From JAVBKP01 sp031553975 (GTDB lineage: Bacteria; Bacillota; Clostridia; Peptostreptococcales; Anaerovoracaceae), in the NCBI GenBank assembly GCA_031553975.1, contig JAVBKP010000135.1, positions 1 through 29,873 of the forward strand: 29,873 nt of DNA, given 5' to 3'. Positions 6,774 to 13,491 of this stretch are shown in pieces. The notes under the pieces are model-generated. The model saw nothing but the letters and a program-made list of their open reading frames with translations, did no database searches and was not told the DNA's origin. The position numbers and the translations under genes are program-made. How positions within the stretch are numbered: the first letter of the stretch is position 1; the number at the start of each line of letters is the position of its first letter.

Positions 6774-7472
6774 ATGAAAGAAATATCAAAAAAAGTGCTA
6801 ATTGTTGATGATGAGAAAATGATAGCGGAGGCCATAGAAGCATATTTACAAAATAGCGGTTATAAAGTGCTTACTGCATATGACAGACATTCTGCTTTAA
6901 AAATATTTGAAGATGAGAAACCAGATCTCATTATATTGGATTTGATGTTACCTGACATTCTAGGAGAAGAAGTCTGTAAAACCATAAGGAAAAACTCGCG
7001 AGTACCCATCATAATGTTAACAGCAAAAGTAGATGAGGACAGTGTTTTGTATGGACTTGACATCGGAGCGGATGATTATATCACAAAGCCATTTAGCCCA
7101 AGGCAGCTTGTGGCAAGGGTAGGTGCTATGTTGCGAAGGACAGAAGGCGTGGCACCGCTCTTCAACACCATGACATGGAGGAATGATGATTTGGTCATTG
7201 ACTTTGATACCCATGTTGTCAAAAAAGCATCGCAAGAAGTGAACTTAACCCCTAATGAATTCAAGCTTTTATGTTCTATGGTGAAATACCCAAAAAAAGT
7301 GTTTACGCGGGAAGAGTTGATAATTATTGCCTTTGGTGATGAGTATGAGGGCTATGAACGTACAATTGATTCTCATATAAAAAATTTAAGAAGAAAAATA
7401 GAAACAGATACTTCAAAACCTGAATACATACTAACGGTGCATGGCATAGGATATAAATTTGGAGGAGCATAA
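6774..7472 (+). CDS. OmpR/PhoB-family response regulator, probably copper-responsive
   Basis: The 232-residue protein has an N-terminal receiver domain (acidic pair in V-D-D-E, phospho-acceptor Asp56 in L-I-I-L-D-L-M-L-P, K-P-F at the end) and a C-terminal winged-helix domain (L-T-P-N-E-F-K-L-L, then R-T-I-D-S-H-I-K-N-L-R-R-K-I and the final G-I-G-Y-K-F). It is the probable partner of the histidine kinase at 1451, though five genes lie between them. Likely targets are the 11-bp direct repeats before the cupredoxin gene and copZ. GTGAGGAAA precedes the ATG, and the gene follows csoR by 26 bp. Confidence 0.93.
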   Translation: MKEISKKVLIVDDEKMIAEAIEAYLQNSGYKVLTAYDRHSALKIFEDEKPDLIILDLMLPDILGEEVCKTIRKNSRVPIIMLTAKVDEDSVLYGLDIGADDYITKPFSPRQLVARVGAMLRRTEGVAPLFNTMTWRNDDLVIDFDTHVVKKASQEVNLTPNEFKLLCSMVKYPKKVFTREELIIIAFGDEYEGYERTIDSHIKNLRRKIETDTSKPEYILTVHGIGYKFGGA

Positions 7473-7488
7473 GTGAAGGGTGAAGCAG

Positions 7489-8502
7489 ATGGACAAAGCA
7501 ACAGAAAGTTTACATTTGAAAATTAATGGCATGACTTGCGTTAATTGTGAAAACAAGGTGCAAAAAAGTATAAAAAGGTTAGAGGGAATCATTTCGGTGG
7601 AGGCAAGCTACAATGATTCAGATTTGCATGTGGTCTACCAAAGTGACTTGGTTGGAGAAGCTGAAATCATACAGGCGGTAGAAAAGGCGGGTTATGGTGC
7701 AGAACAAAATAAAAAGAGTAGCAGTAATTCCTATACAGATCTTCTTACAATTGGAATTATCATTCTTGTCATATACTTGCTCATTGATAAAACCGTAGGA
7801 TTCAACTTCCTTCCCGAGATTGACAAGAATTTAGGATATGGCATGTTGTTCGTTATTGGTCTTTTGACTTCCATACACTGTATTGCCATGTGCGGGGGAA
7901 TCAATCTATCTCAAACCATAGCGTATTCCTATGAAGACAAGAACTGGTTTTCCAAGCATAAAGCCAGCATTTTATACAATATAGGACGTGTGATATCGTA
8001 TACGATTATAGGGGGCATTGTGGGGGCCTTGGGGTCTGCCATCAGTTTTTCGGGCAGCGCACGAGGAATTGTTGCTGTTATTTCAGGCGCGTTTATGGTG
8101 ATCATGGGTCTTAACATGTTTGGTACGTTTAAATGGCTCAGAAAGCTAAACCCTCGGATGCCCAAATTGTTAAGTGATCAGACCGCTGAAAAAATTGGTA
8201 AAAGTGGGCCACTATATGTTGGTCTTTTAAATGGCCTAATGCCATGCGGCCCATTGCAAGCCATGCAGCTATACGCTTTGGGAACAGGCAACATGATTGC
8301 TGGTGCAATTTCCATGTTTTTGTTCAGTTTAGGAACCGTTCCATTGATGTTTATCTTTGGAGCAACCAGTGCCTATTTAGGAAAAAGGTTTACAGCGAAT
8401 CTTATGAAAGTCAGTGCTGTTTTGGTCATGATACTTGGTGTTATCATGCTAAATAGAGGGTTTAGCCTATCGGGTATTTCTTTTGCTAATTTTATTAATT
8501 AA
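7489..8502 (+). CDS. HMA domain fused to a SafE/DsbD-like membrane protein
   Basis: The protein (337 residues from ATG 7489) begins with an HMA domain (G-M-T-C-V-N-C, Cys17 and Cys20) and continues from about residue 82 with six or seven membrane helices of the TauE/SafE or DsbD_2 type. Conserved cysteines are seen in S-I-H-C-I-A-M-C-G-G and G-L-M-P-C-G-P, which could form an intramembrane metal path. Such fusions are frequent in copper loci of Gram-positive anaerobes, often with a C-terminal cupredoxin that here is the separate protein at 1013. The role is probably copper transfer or export across the membrane; sulfite export, the usual database name, is unlikely. An in-frame GTG at 7480 is possible, but GGGTG at 7478-7482 is better spaced for ATG 7489. 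Confidence 0.85.
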   Translation: MDKATESLHLKINGMTCVNCENKVQKSIKRLEGIISVEASYNDSDLHVVYQSDLVGEAEIIQAVEKAGYGAEQNKKSSSNSYTDLLTIGIIILVIYLLIDKTVGFNFLPEIDKNLGYGMLFVIGLLTSIHCIAMCGGINLSQTIAYSYEDKNWFSKHKASILYNIGRVISYTIIGGIVGALGSAISFSGSARGIVAVISGAFMVIMGLNMFGTFKWLRKLNPRMPKLLSDQTAEKIGKSGPLYVGLLNGLMPCGPLQAMQLYALGTGNMIAGAISMFLFSLGTVPLMFIFGATSAYLGKRFTANLMKVSAVLVMILGVIMLNRGFSLSGISFANFIN

Positions 8503-8529
8503 TACTAATCACATACTAATCATTTAACC

Positions 8530-8559
8530 TTGCTGAAATTAGAATGAATATGATATACT
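8530..8559 (+). promoter_or_regulatory. Promoter of the Ycf46 cassette
   Basis: TTGCTG (8530-8535) and TATACT (8554-8559) are 18 bp apart, and TGA before the -10 supplies an extended -10 TG. Two direct repeats TACTAATCA with an 11-bp period (8503 and 8514) lie just upstream, overlapping the end of the previous gene, and may bind a regulator. Confidence 0.6.
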
Positions 8560-8629
8560 TTAAACAAAGATCAAAAGCGATTGACGTGGATGCTAACTAA
8601 AACCCCAAATAGGAGGGTGATTGGTTTTA

Positions 8630-9214
8630 ATGGAATTAAATGTGCATAGGATTTTACCTAAAACTGCAGTAGCTGGTCCAGGCAATAGGTTTTGTTTATG
8701 GGTGCAGGGGTGCAGCAGGAGATGTAGCGGATGCATGATGCCACAGACTTGGCCATCGGATGTGGGAGAATGGACCCCTATAAAGGACATCTTTACTCAA
8801 GTTGTGAATACAAAAGGAATTGAGGGAATTACTTTTCTAGGAGGAGAGCCATTTGAGCAACCAGAGGCAGTAAATGCTCTTGCTAAGCTTATAAAAGGCA
8901 AAGGCCTTTCCATCATGATGTTCACCGGGTTTTGCTACGAACAACTCATGTGTAGTCAGGACCAACACGTTATTGAATTGTTGGAAAACGTTGACCTTCT
9001 TGTTGATGGCGCATTTAATGAAAGTCTCTTTGACTTGAGTAGACCATGGGTAGGGTCCAGCAACCAAGTGTACCATTTTTTAACGGGACGATATAACGCA
9101 GAAGATTTAGCTGGCATAAAAAATAAATTAGAAGTTAGAATATCGCCCCAAGGGGAAGCGCTAGTAAATGGCATGGGCGACTTCAATGGTGTAAAGAACT
9201 TTTTAAGAAGTTAA
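8630..9214 (+). CDS. Radical-SAM activase-like protein (4Fe-4S single-cluster domain)
   Basis: The product (194 residues from ATG 8630) resembles activating enzymes of glycyl-radical proteins such as NrdG and PflA. It has the C-x3-C-x2-C cluster motif (Cys28, Cys32, Cys35) that binds the 4Fe-4S cluster and S-adenosylmethionine, and the motif F-L-G-G-E-P-F-E-Q. It is short, as in NrdG, with no extra ferredoxin domain. No glycyl-radical enzyme is encoded nearby, so its target is unknown. It heads a tightly packed cassette with DUF2997, membrane, Ycf46 and DUF1257-like genes, suggesting it modifies one of them or supplies radical chemistry to the system. AGGAGGGTGA lies at 8611-8620. TTG 8621 is also in frame but only four bases from the core, so ATG 8630 is preferred. 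Confidence 0.85.
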   Translation: MELNVHRILPKTAVAGPGNRFCLWVQGCSRRCSGCMMPQTWPSDVGEWTPIKDIFTQVVNTKGIEGITFLGGEPFEQPEAVNALAKLIKGKGLSIMMFTGFCYEQLMCSQDQHVIELLENVDLLVDGAFNESLFDLSRPWVGSSNQVYHFLTGRYNAEDLAGIKNKLEVRISPQGEALVNGMGDFNGVKNFLRS

Positions 9215-9243
9215 CATAATTTATTACAATAGAGGTAACTTTC

Positions 9244-9462
9244 ATGTCGAAAAAAATTATCATAAAAATTAAATCAGATGGGACCATTGAAGGGAATACA
9301 GAAGGCATTTCTGGGAAAAAATGCATGGACTACCTAGAATTATTCTCCCAACTAACAGATGCACACATCATTGACTCAGGATTTACACAAGAATACTATG
9401 AACAAGACCAAACCGCACATAACATTACAGACAATCATGTAATTCAAAACAATCAGGAGTAA
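9244..9462 (+). CDS. Small DUF2997-family protein
   Basis: The 72-residue protein matches DUF2997: an N-terminal beta hairpin K-I-I-I-K-I-K-S-D-G-T-I-E, then G-I-S-G-K-K-C-M-D-Y and a helix, followed by E-Y-Y-E. The C-terminal 20 residues are polar and probably disordered. The family has no known function. It is known to occur next to DUF1257 (Ycf35) and Ycf46-type ATPase genes in cyanobacteria and other bacteria. Its size and the single conserved Cys suggest an adaptor or a peptide that could be acted on by its neighbours, but this is conjecture. AGAGGT precedes the ATG. Confidence 0.75.
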   Translation: MSKKIIIKIKSDGTIEGNTEGISGKKCMDYLELFSQLTDAHIIDSGFTQEYYEQDQTAHNITDNHVIQNNQE

Positions 9463-9478
9463 TTGAGGGGGTAGTTCT

Positions 9479-10783
9479 TTGGAAACAATGATAACAATAG
9501 TGGAAGGAATTTCGGGGGGGTTGGTACTATTCGGACTTGGCTGGCTAATTGCAAGAATTATTAGAATTCGGCAAGCACTTTTTGCATTCGGTATATGTTT
9601 ATCTTTTGCATATTTAGTGGCCTCACAAGTAAGCTTTATATTTCACGGCTGTTTGGCGCTCTACGTGGTCTTGCTAGCGCATATCTACAGACAGTCTAAA
9701 AAAATAGATAAGGGATTTTTAAAATCTACTGCAGTGAAAAAGTCATTTATTGTAACATGGTCCTATGCATATACCTTTGTCTTTATGAGCATTGTGTCGA
9801 TTCTCTCAATGGAAGGGCAAATGCCAATAGATTTTTTTGATGGGAACATATTGGTCTATTTAGCATTTTCGCTTTTGGCTTTGGTCCTTGCAGTAGGTTC
9901 ACTCATGTTTAGTGTAGAGCACGGTGCAAATATAATAAAGTTAATGGACCGCAATGATATTATTGCAGATTGGATTGACTTTAACAAAGCTGCGACAGCT
10001 GAATATGATGAGAATCTTCAGCTTGAGGAAATCAAGTCTATGATCAATACATATATTGTTGACAAGCCTTTTACAAAACTTGACCTCAGCGAAATGAAGG
10101 AATACGAAAATCGAATGGTCATTGTTAAAAACCAAGAACTTAATTCTTTTAAAGCAAAGCTAGAGCGCAGAATTAGTAAAAGGCAAGCATTTGAAATGTC
10201 AAATGTGATATATGAAGTGATTGACAACTACAATGATGATAAGAAAGAAAAGTATGCAGCACTTGTACGGATTCTCATGCGGTCTATGCCTGAATGGGAG
10301 ATATTAGAATGCGATGAGCCTATATTTGTAAGATTGAATTTTATAAAAGAGGCTACAATTGCCATAGAGAAATCTTATGAACAGCACGGAGAAATTAATG
10401 TAATAGAAGTGTCCAAATCACTTGGGGTTTCCAAGGCGATAGCAAAAGCCATTGCAGATTCAAATAGATTAAATTCTGTGCCGATCAAAACCACAGAGTC
10501 CATGCAAGTCACAGAAAATTTTGAGACACGAGTTGTGGATATTAATACTTGTTCTCAATCTGAACTGGCGAAAGTACCTGGACTTAGCAGTATTATGGTA
10601 ATGAAAGCAATGAAATTCAGGAACGAGAAAGGTGGATTTGAAAATCCAGAAGAATTCTTTGGCGTGATTACTGCCAAACCGCATAATATACTCAAAATCT
10701 CTGGGTATATTACTTGTTCACAAAAACAGAAGGTAGCACAAGAAATAAAACCTAAAAGATTGGGCAGGAAGGTTGAATTTTAA
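9479..10783 (+). CDS. Membrane protein with a C-terminal ComEA-like helix-hairpin-helix domain
   Basis: Translation probably starts at TTG 9479, eight bases after GGGGG. The 434-residue product has about five membrane helices in residues 5-148, then a long soluble, mostly helical region (about 155-345) with charged coiled-coil character. A ComEA-like helix-hairpin-helix follows at about 352-410 (V-D-I-N-T-C-S-Q-S-E-L-A-K-V-P-G-L, then F-R-N-E-K-G-G-F-E-N-P-E-E-F). The tail ends G-R-K-V-E-F, close to the G-R-T-V-E-F end of the next gene's product. I know no family for the whole protein. It may anchor the cassette at the membrane, with the HHH binding DNA or a protein. It lies 16 bp after the DUF2997 gene and 16 bp before the ATPase gene. 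Confidence 0.78.
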   Translation: METMITIVEGISGGLVLFGLGWLIARIIRIRQALFAFGICLSFAYLVASQVSFIFHGCLALYVVLLAHIYRQSKKIDKGFLKSTAVKKSFIVTWSYAYTFVFMSIVSILSMEGQMPIDFFDGNILVYLAFSLLALVLAVGSLMFSVEHGANIIKLMDRNDIIADWIDFNKAATAEYDENLQLEEIKSMINTYIVDKPFTKLDLSEMKEYENRMVIVKNQELNSFKAKLERRISKRQAFEMSNVIYEVIDNYNDDKKEKYAALVRILMRSMPEWEILECDEPIFVRLNFIKEATIAIEKSYEQHGEINVIEVSKSLGVSKAIAKAIADSNRLNSVPIKTTESMQVTENFETRVVDINTCSQSELAKVPGLSSIMVMKAMKFRNEKGGFENPEEFFGVITAKPHNILKISGYITCSQKQKVAQEIKPKRLGRKVEF

Positions 10784-10796
10784 TAAATGATTAGAG

Positions 10797-10814
10797 AAAG
10801 TGGTGATTTTAATT
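10797..10814 (+). promoter_or_regulatory. Extended Shine-Dalgarno sequence near the ATPase start
   Basis: AAAGTGGTGAT (10797-10807) matches the ideal AAGGAGGTGAT at 9 of 11 bases and overlaps the annotated GTG start at 10800. Four bases after it lies an in-frame ATT at 10812, the same spacing as that of the CTG candidate in the kinase gene at 1472. The real start may therefore be 10812 rather than 10800. Confidence 0.35.
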
Positions 10815-12452
10815 AGTAGTTTTAAAACTTACATCTCCAACATGTTTAAAGCACGTTTTCCATTGATTTATATGACAACATGGGAAGAAAGCCGTGCCAT
10901 TGATGTCTTACAGAATATTTGTGCCGACGAAAAACTTTTGAAGACCAAAAGAAATTTAATCACATGGAGTACAACGGACGGTTTTTGTGGTGGGAAAAAT
11001 CAAAACGACCCACTAGATGCGTTAGGTTACATTGAAAAGGGCGACGAATCTGCCGTATATGTTTTAAAAGATTTTCATGTGTATATGGATCCCAAAAGCA
11101 AATTATATGATTATACATTGATACGAAAACTAAGAGATTTAGTGGAAATAATTAAATTCTCTCCTGTGTTTAAGACAATTGTAATCATTTCACCGGTCAC
11201 AGTAGTCCCGATTGAACTCCAAAAGGATATAAGCCTTGTAGATTTTGAACTTCCCAAAATTCAAGACATGAAGTTGTTATTGAACGGTTTTATAGAGACA
11301 AATGTTGGCGGCAATATTCACATGTCTATTACAGAAGATAAAAAGGAAGCTTTGTGTGGTGCTGCTTTAGGGCTTACCTTACAAGAGGCTGAAAATGCTT
11401 TTGCTAGGGCCACTGTCAATGATGGAAAACTTGACATCACTGACATTGCTACGATTCTAGAAGAGAAAAGACAGATCATTAAGAAAACAGGCATATTAGA
11501 GTACATAAACAGTGACCTAAATGTTAATGACATTGGAGGACTGGAGAATTTAAAAAGGTGGCTCACCAAACGCCAAAGGGCATGGTCAAAAGAGGCTGAA
11601 GAATATGGCTTAAACCCACCAAAAGGCATATTGATTACGGGCGTACCAGGTTGCGGTAAAAGCTTGACAGCAAAAGTTGTTGGTGAGATGTGGAATATGC
11701 CGTTATTGCGTATGGACATTGGAAGTATTTTTAGTGGTATCGTAGGAAGTTCGGAAGAAAACATGCGTCGTGCAATCAAAACAGCTGAGTCTCTTGCACC
11801 TTGTGTTCTTTGGATTGATGAAATTGAAAAAGGTTTTTCTGGACTGTCCAGTTCTGGTGATTCCGGCGTTTCCTCTAGGATTTTTGGAACTTTCCTCACA
11901 TGGATGCAAGAAAAGAAGGCATCTGTATTTGTCATTGCAACTGCTAATAATATTTCTGCCTTGCCACCAGAATTTATGAGAAAAGGACGGTTTGATGAAA
12001 TATTTTTTGTGGATATCCCTACATATAGAGAAAGAAAAGATATATTTAAAATCCATTTAAACAAACGTTATATGAGTGACGAGGTATTCTCAGAGATAAA
12101 TGTTGATGAAGAGACGGTAGGGACGTTAGCAGGTATGACGGAGGGATTTGTTGGTGCTGAGATAGAGGAGACTGTAGTAAATGCCCTATTTGAAGCATTT
12201 TTCAAACAAGCGCCTTTGACTCTCTCACATTTAGAGATGGCAATTCAAAACACCATTCCCCTTTCGGTAACCCAACATGAACAAATATTGGCAATCCGTG
12301 AGTGGGCCAATATACGAGCGGTTGCTGCTACGGCCAAAGAAGACCTACCAGAATATGATGAAGTAGATACCACAAGCGAGGCAACACAAGAATTTGCAGA
12401 GAAAAAAATAAAAATTGACAGATCTCGAGGTGGTAGAACTGTTGAATTTTAG
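10800..12452 (+). CDS. Ycf46-type AAA+ ATPase
   Basis: The 550-residue protein has the layout of Ycf46: an N-terminal degenerate AAA-like part (about residues 12-225) opening with A-R-F-P-L-I-Y-M-T-T-W-E-E, a linker, and an active AAA+ module. The Walker A motif is G-V-P-G-C-G-K-S (Lys287), the Walker B is V-L-W-I-D-E-I-E-K (Asp340, Glu341), then A-T-A-N-N and R-K-G-R-F-D-E for the sensor and arginine-finger region. L-T-W-M-Q-E-K is a Ycf46 signature. No protease domain is present, so it is a remodelling or unfolding ATPase. Its tail after about residue 515 is charged and ends G-G-R-T-V-E-F. The chloroplast and cyanobacterial homologues have been linked to inorganic-carbon use and stress, but the substrate here is unknown. 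The start is uncertain: GTG 10800 was chosen although an ATT at 10812 is better placed. Confidence 0.9.
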   Translation: MVILISSFKTYISNMFKARFPLIYMTTWEESRAIDVLQNICADEKLLKTKRNLITWSTTDGFCGGKNQNDPLDALGYIEKGDESAVYVLKDFHVYMDPKSKLYDYTLIRKLRDLVEIIKFSPVFKTIVIISPVTVVPIELQKDISLVDFELPKIQDMKLLLNGFIETNVGGNIHMSITEDKKEALCGAALGLTLQEAENAFARATVNDGKLDITDIATILEEKRQIIKKTGILEYINSDLNVNDIGGLENLKRWLTKRQRAWSKEAEEYGLNPPKGILITGVPGCGKSLTAKVVGEMWNMPLLRMDIGSIFSGIVGSSEENMRRAIKTAESLAPCVLWIDEIEKGFSGLSSSGDSGVSSRIFGTFLTWMQEKKASVFVIATANNISALPPEFMRKGRFDEIFFVDIPTYRERKDIFKIHLNKRYMSDEVFSEINVDEETVGTLAGMTEGFVGAEIEETVVNALFEAFFKQAPLTLSHLEMAIQNTIPLSVTQHEQILAIREWANIRAVAATAKEDLPEYDEVDTTSEATQEFAEKKIKIDRSRGGRTVEF

Positions 12453-12464
12453 ATAGGAGAAAAG

Positions 12465-13196
12465 ATGTCAGTATGCGTTGTGATGGTACCCGTAGTACTC
12501 ACCATGAGAGTAGTCATGGGTAAAGAACGATTTGAAGCAATGATCAGTGGTTTAGAGATCATTCATGAAACTATTTGTACCGATAAAAACCAACTAATTG
12601 GGGTAGTCAGACGGGCTCGCTATGATATCAATGAATTTGGAGATTTGCTTAAAACCCATTTTGGTAAAGACAATTATTTTTTTTGGGAACTTCGCAATGG
12701 CAAATGGTGTGCTGTTTTTTCAAAAGGCGATAGTTCGGCTTCTATAGCTGAACTTATCTCGCGAGTAAACAAAGCCAGCAACAAGAATTTTTTTGCCGAC
12801 AAAAATGTTGAGAAAACGGAAAATCAAGAAAAAGAGGTGCCTTATCGCCAGTTTCCAACTATTTTTACGGACTACAATCTTCTGGTAAAAACACTGGAAT
12901 CCCTTGGACTTACAGTCACTGCTGTGGATGAAGTAATCAGCTGTGAATTGGATGGATGCAAAATGAAATTCTTTAAAATGACCGAGGAACACTTTTTCGT
13001 GCGAATTTATAATACAAAAGAGCTAGAAAAAGGGATTAAGCAATTATCTGGTTTAAATGACGAGTATCAAAAAAACGCACAAGATTTTACTTACAATAAG
13101 ATCATCGATCAAATATCAAAACGCGCAGATATTAAATTGGTTAACGAATATGTCGAAGAAGATGATACTATCATCTTGACTTTGGAAGTAAAATAG
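12465..13196 (+). CDS. DUF1257 (Ycf35)-like protein
   Basis: The 243-residue protein ends the cassette. The C-terminal half (from about residue 128) fits DUF1257: F-P-T-I-F-T-D-Y-N-L-L-V-K-T-L-E-S-L-G-L, a helix with Q-D-F-T-Y-N-K-I-I-D-Q-I, and a final beta strand T-I-I-L-T-L-E-V. The N-terminal half starts with a hydrophobic stretch V-V-M-V-P-V-V-L-T-M and has F-W-E-L-R-N-G-K-W-C-A-V; I do not recognise it, but it may be a diverged second copy. DUF1257 proteins are usually 100-130 residues, so this one is about twice as long. The family is of unknown function and is known as a partner of DUF2997 and Ycf46 genes. TAGGAG precedes the ATG, 12 bp after the ATPase stop. Confidence 0.7.
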   Translation: MSVCVVMVPVVLTMRVVMGKERFEAMISGLEIIHETICTDKNQLIGVVRRARYDINEFGDLLKTHFGKDNYFFWELRNGKWCAVFSKGDSSASIAELISRVNKASNKNFFADKNVEKTENQEKEVPYRQFPTIFTDYNLLVKTLESLGLTVTAVDEVISCELDGCKMKFFKMTEEHFFVRIYNTKELEKGIKQLSGLNDEYQKNAQDFTYNKIIDQISKRADIKLVNEYVEEDDTIILTLEVK

Positions 13197-13206
13197 TCGA
13201 TTTTTC

Positions 13207-13235
13207 TTGACAAAGCCAACCGCATACCTTATAAT
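13207..13235 (+). promoter_or_regulatory. Consensus sigma-A promoter of the lysine ABC operon
   Basis: TTGACA at 13207-13212 and TATAAT at 13230-13235 are both perfect consensus hexamers with the ideal 17-bp spacer. Transcription would begin near 13242, at the 5' edge of the lysine aptamer. Confidence 0.9.
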
Positions 13236-13242
13236 TACACAA

Positions 13243-13412
13243 ATGATAGAGGTGCGAATACAAAGAGTATACTGTTTTGCAAGGACCGGTGTCCGGAACA
13301 GTTAAAAGGGGTATTTGCCGAAGTGGGCGGTTCTTACCGGAGAACCACTTGCTGGCTAATGAGATAAAATCTCACTGGTTGTCACTTTGGTGGAGGGCTA
13401 TCGCATGATTGT
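13243..13412 (+). promoter_or_regulatory. Lysine riboswitch (L box) aptamer
   Basis: The conserved blocks of the L box occur in order: GATAGAGGTGCGAA (13245), AAGAGTA, AAAAGGGG followed by TTTGCCGAAGT, CTTGCTGGCTAATGAGA, ACTGGTTGTCA and GGAGGGCTATCG (13392 onward). GATAG (13245-13249) pairs with CTATC (13398-13402) to close helix P1. Lysine binding should stabilise P1 and allow the downstream terminator to form, turning off the ABC importer. The match to the family consensus is strong. Confidence 0.93.
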
Positions 13413-13428
13413 TATTTTAAGTATACAG

Positions 13429-13465
13429 CCATGAGTCTTCATCGTAAAAGACCCATGGTTTTTTT
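13429..13465 (+). terminator. Riboswitch-controlled intrinsic terminator
   Basis: CCATGAGTCTT (13429-13439) pairs with AAGACCCATGG (13448-13458), one internal mismatch, followed by TTTTTTT. It lies 27 bp before the binding-protein start, as expected of the expression platform of the lysine riboswitch. Confidence 0.9.
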
Positions 13466-13491
13466 GTGGGCATATTGAGAAGGGAGAAAGA

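Noticed and set aside
8621..8629. TTG 8621 as the start of the radical-SAM gene
   Set aside because: It lies only four bases from the Shine-Dalgarno core, and ATG 8630 gives the usual N-terminus M-E-L-N-V-H-R-I-L-P.
11318..12064. 248-codon open frame on the minus strand opposite the Ycf46 ATPase gene
   Set aside because: It lies wholly within a well-matched AAA+ gene and has no recognisable domain or start signal.
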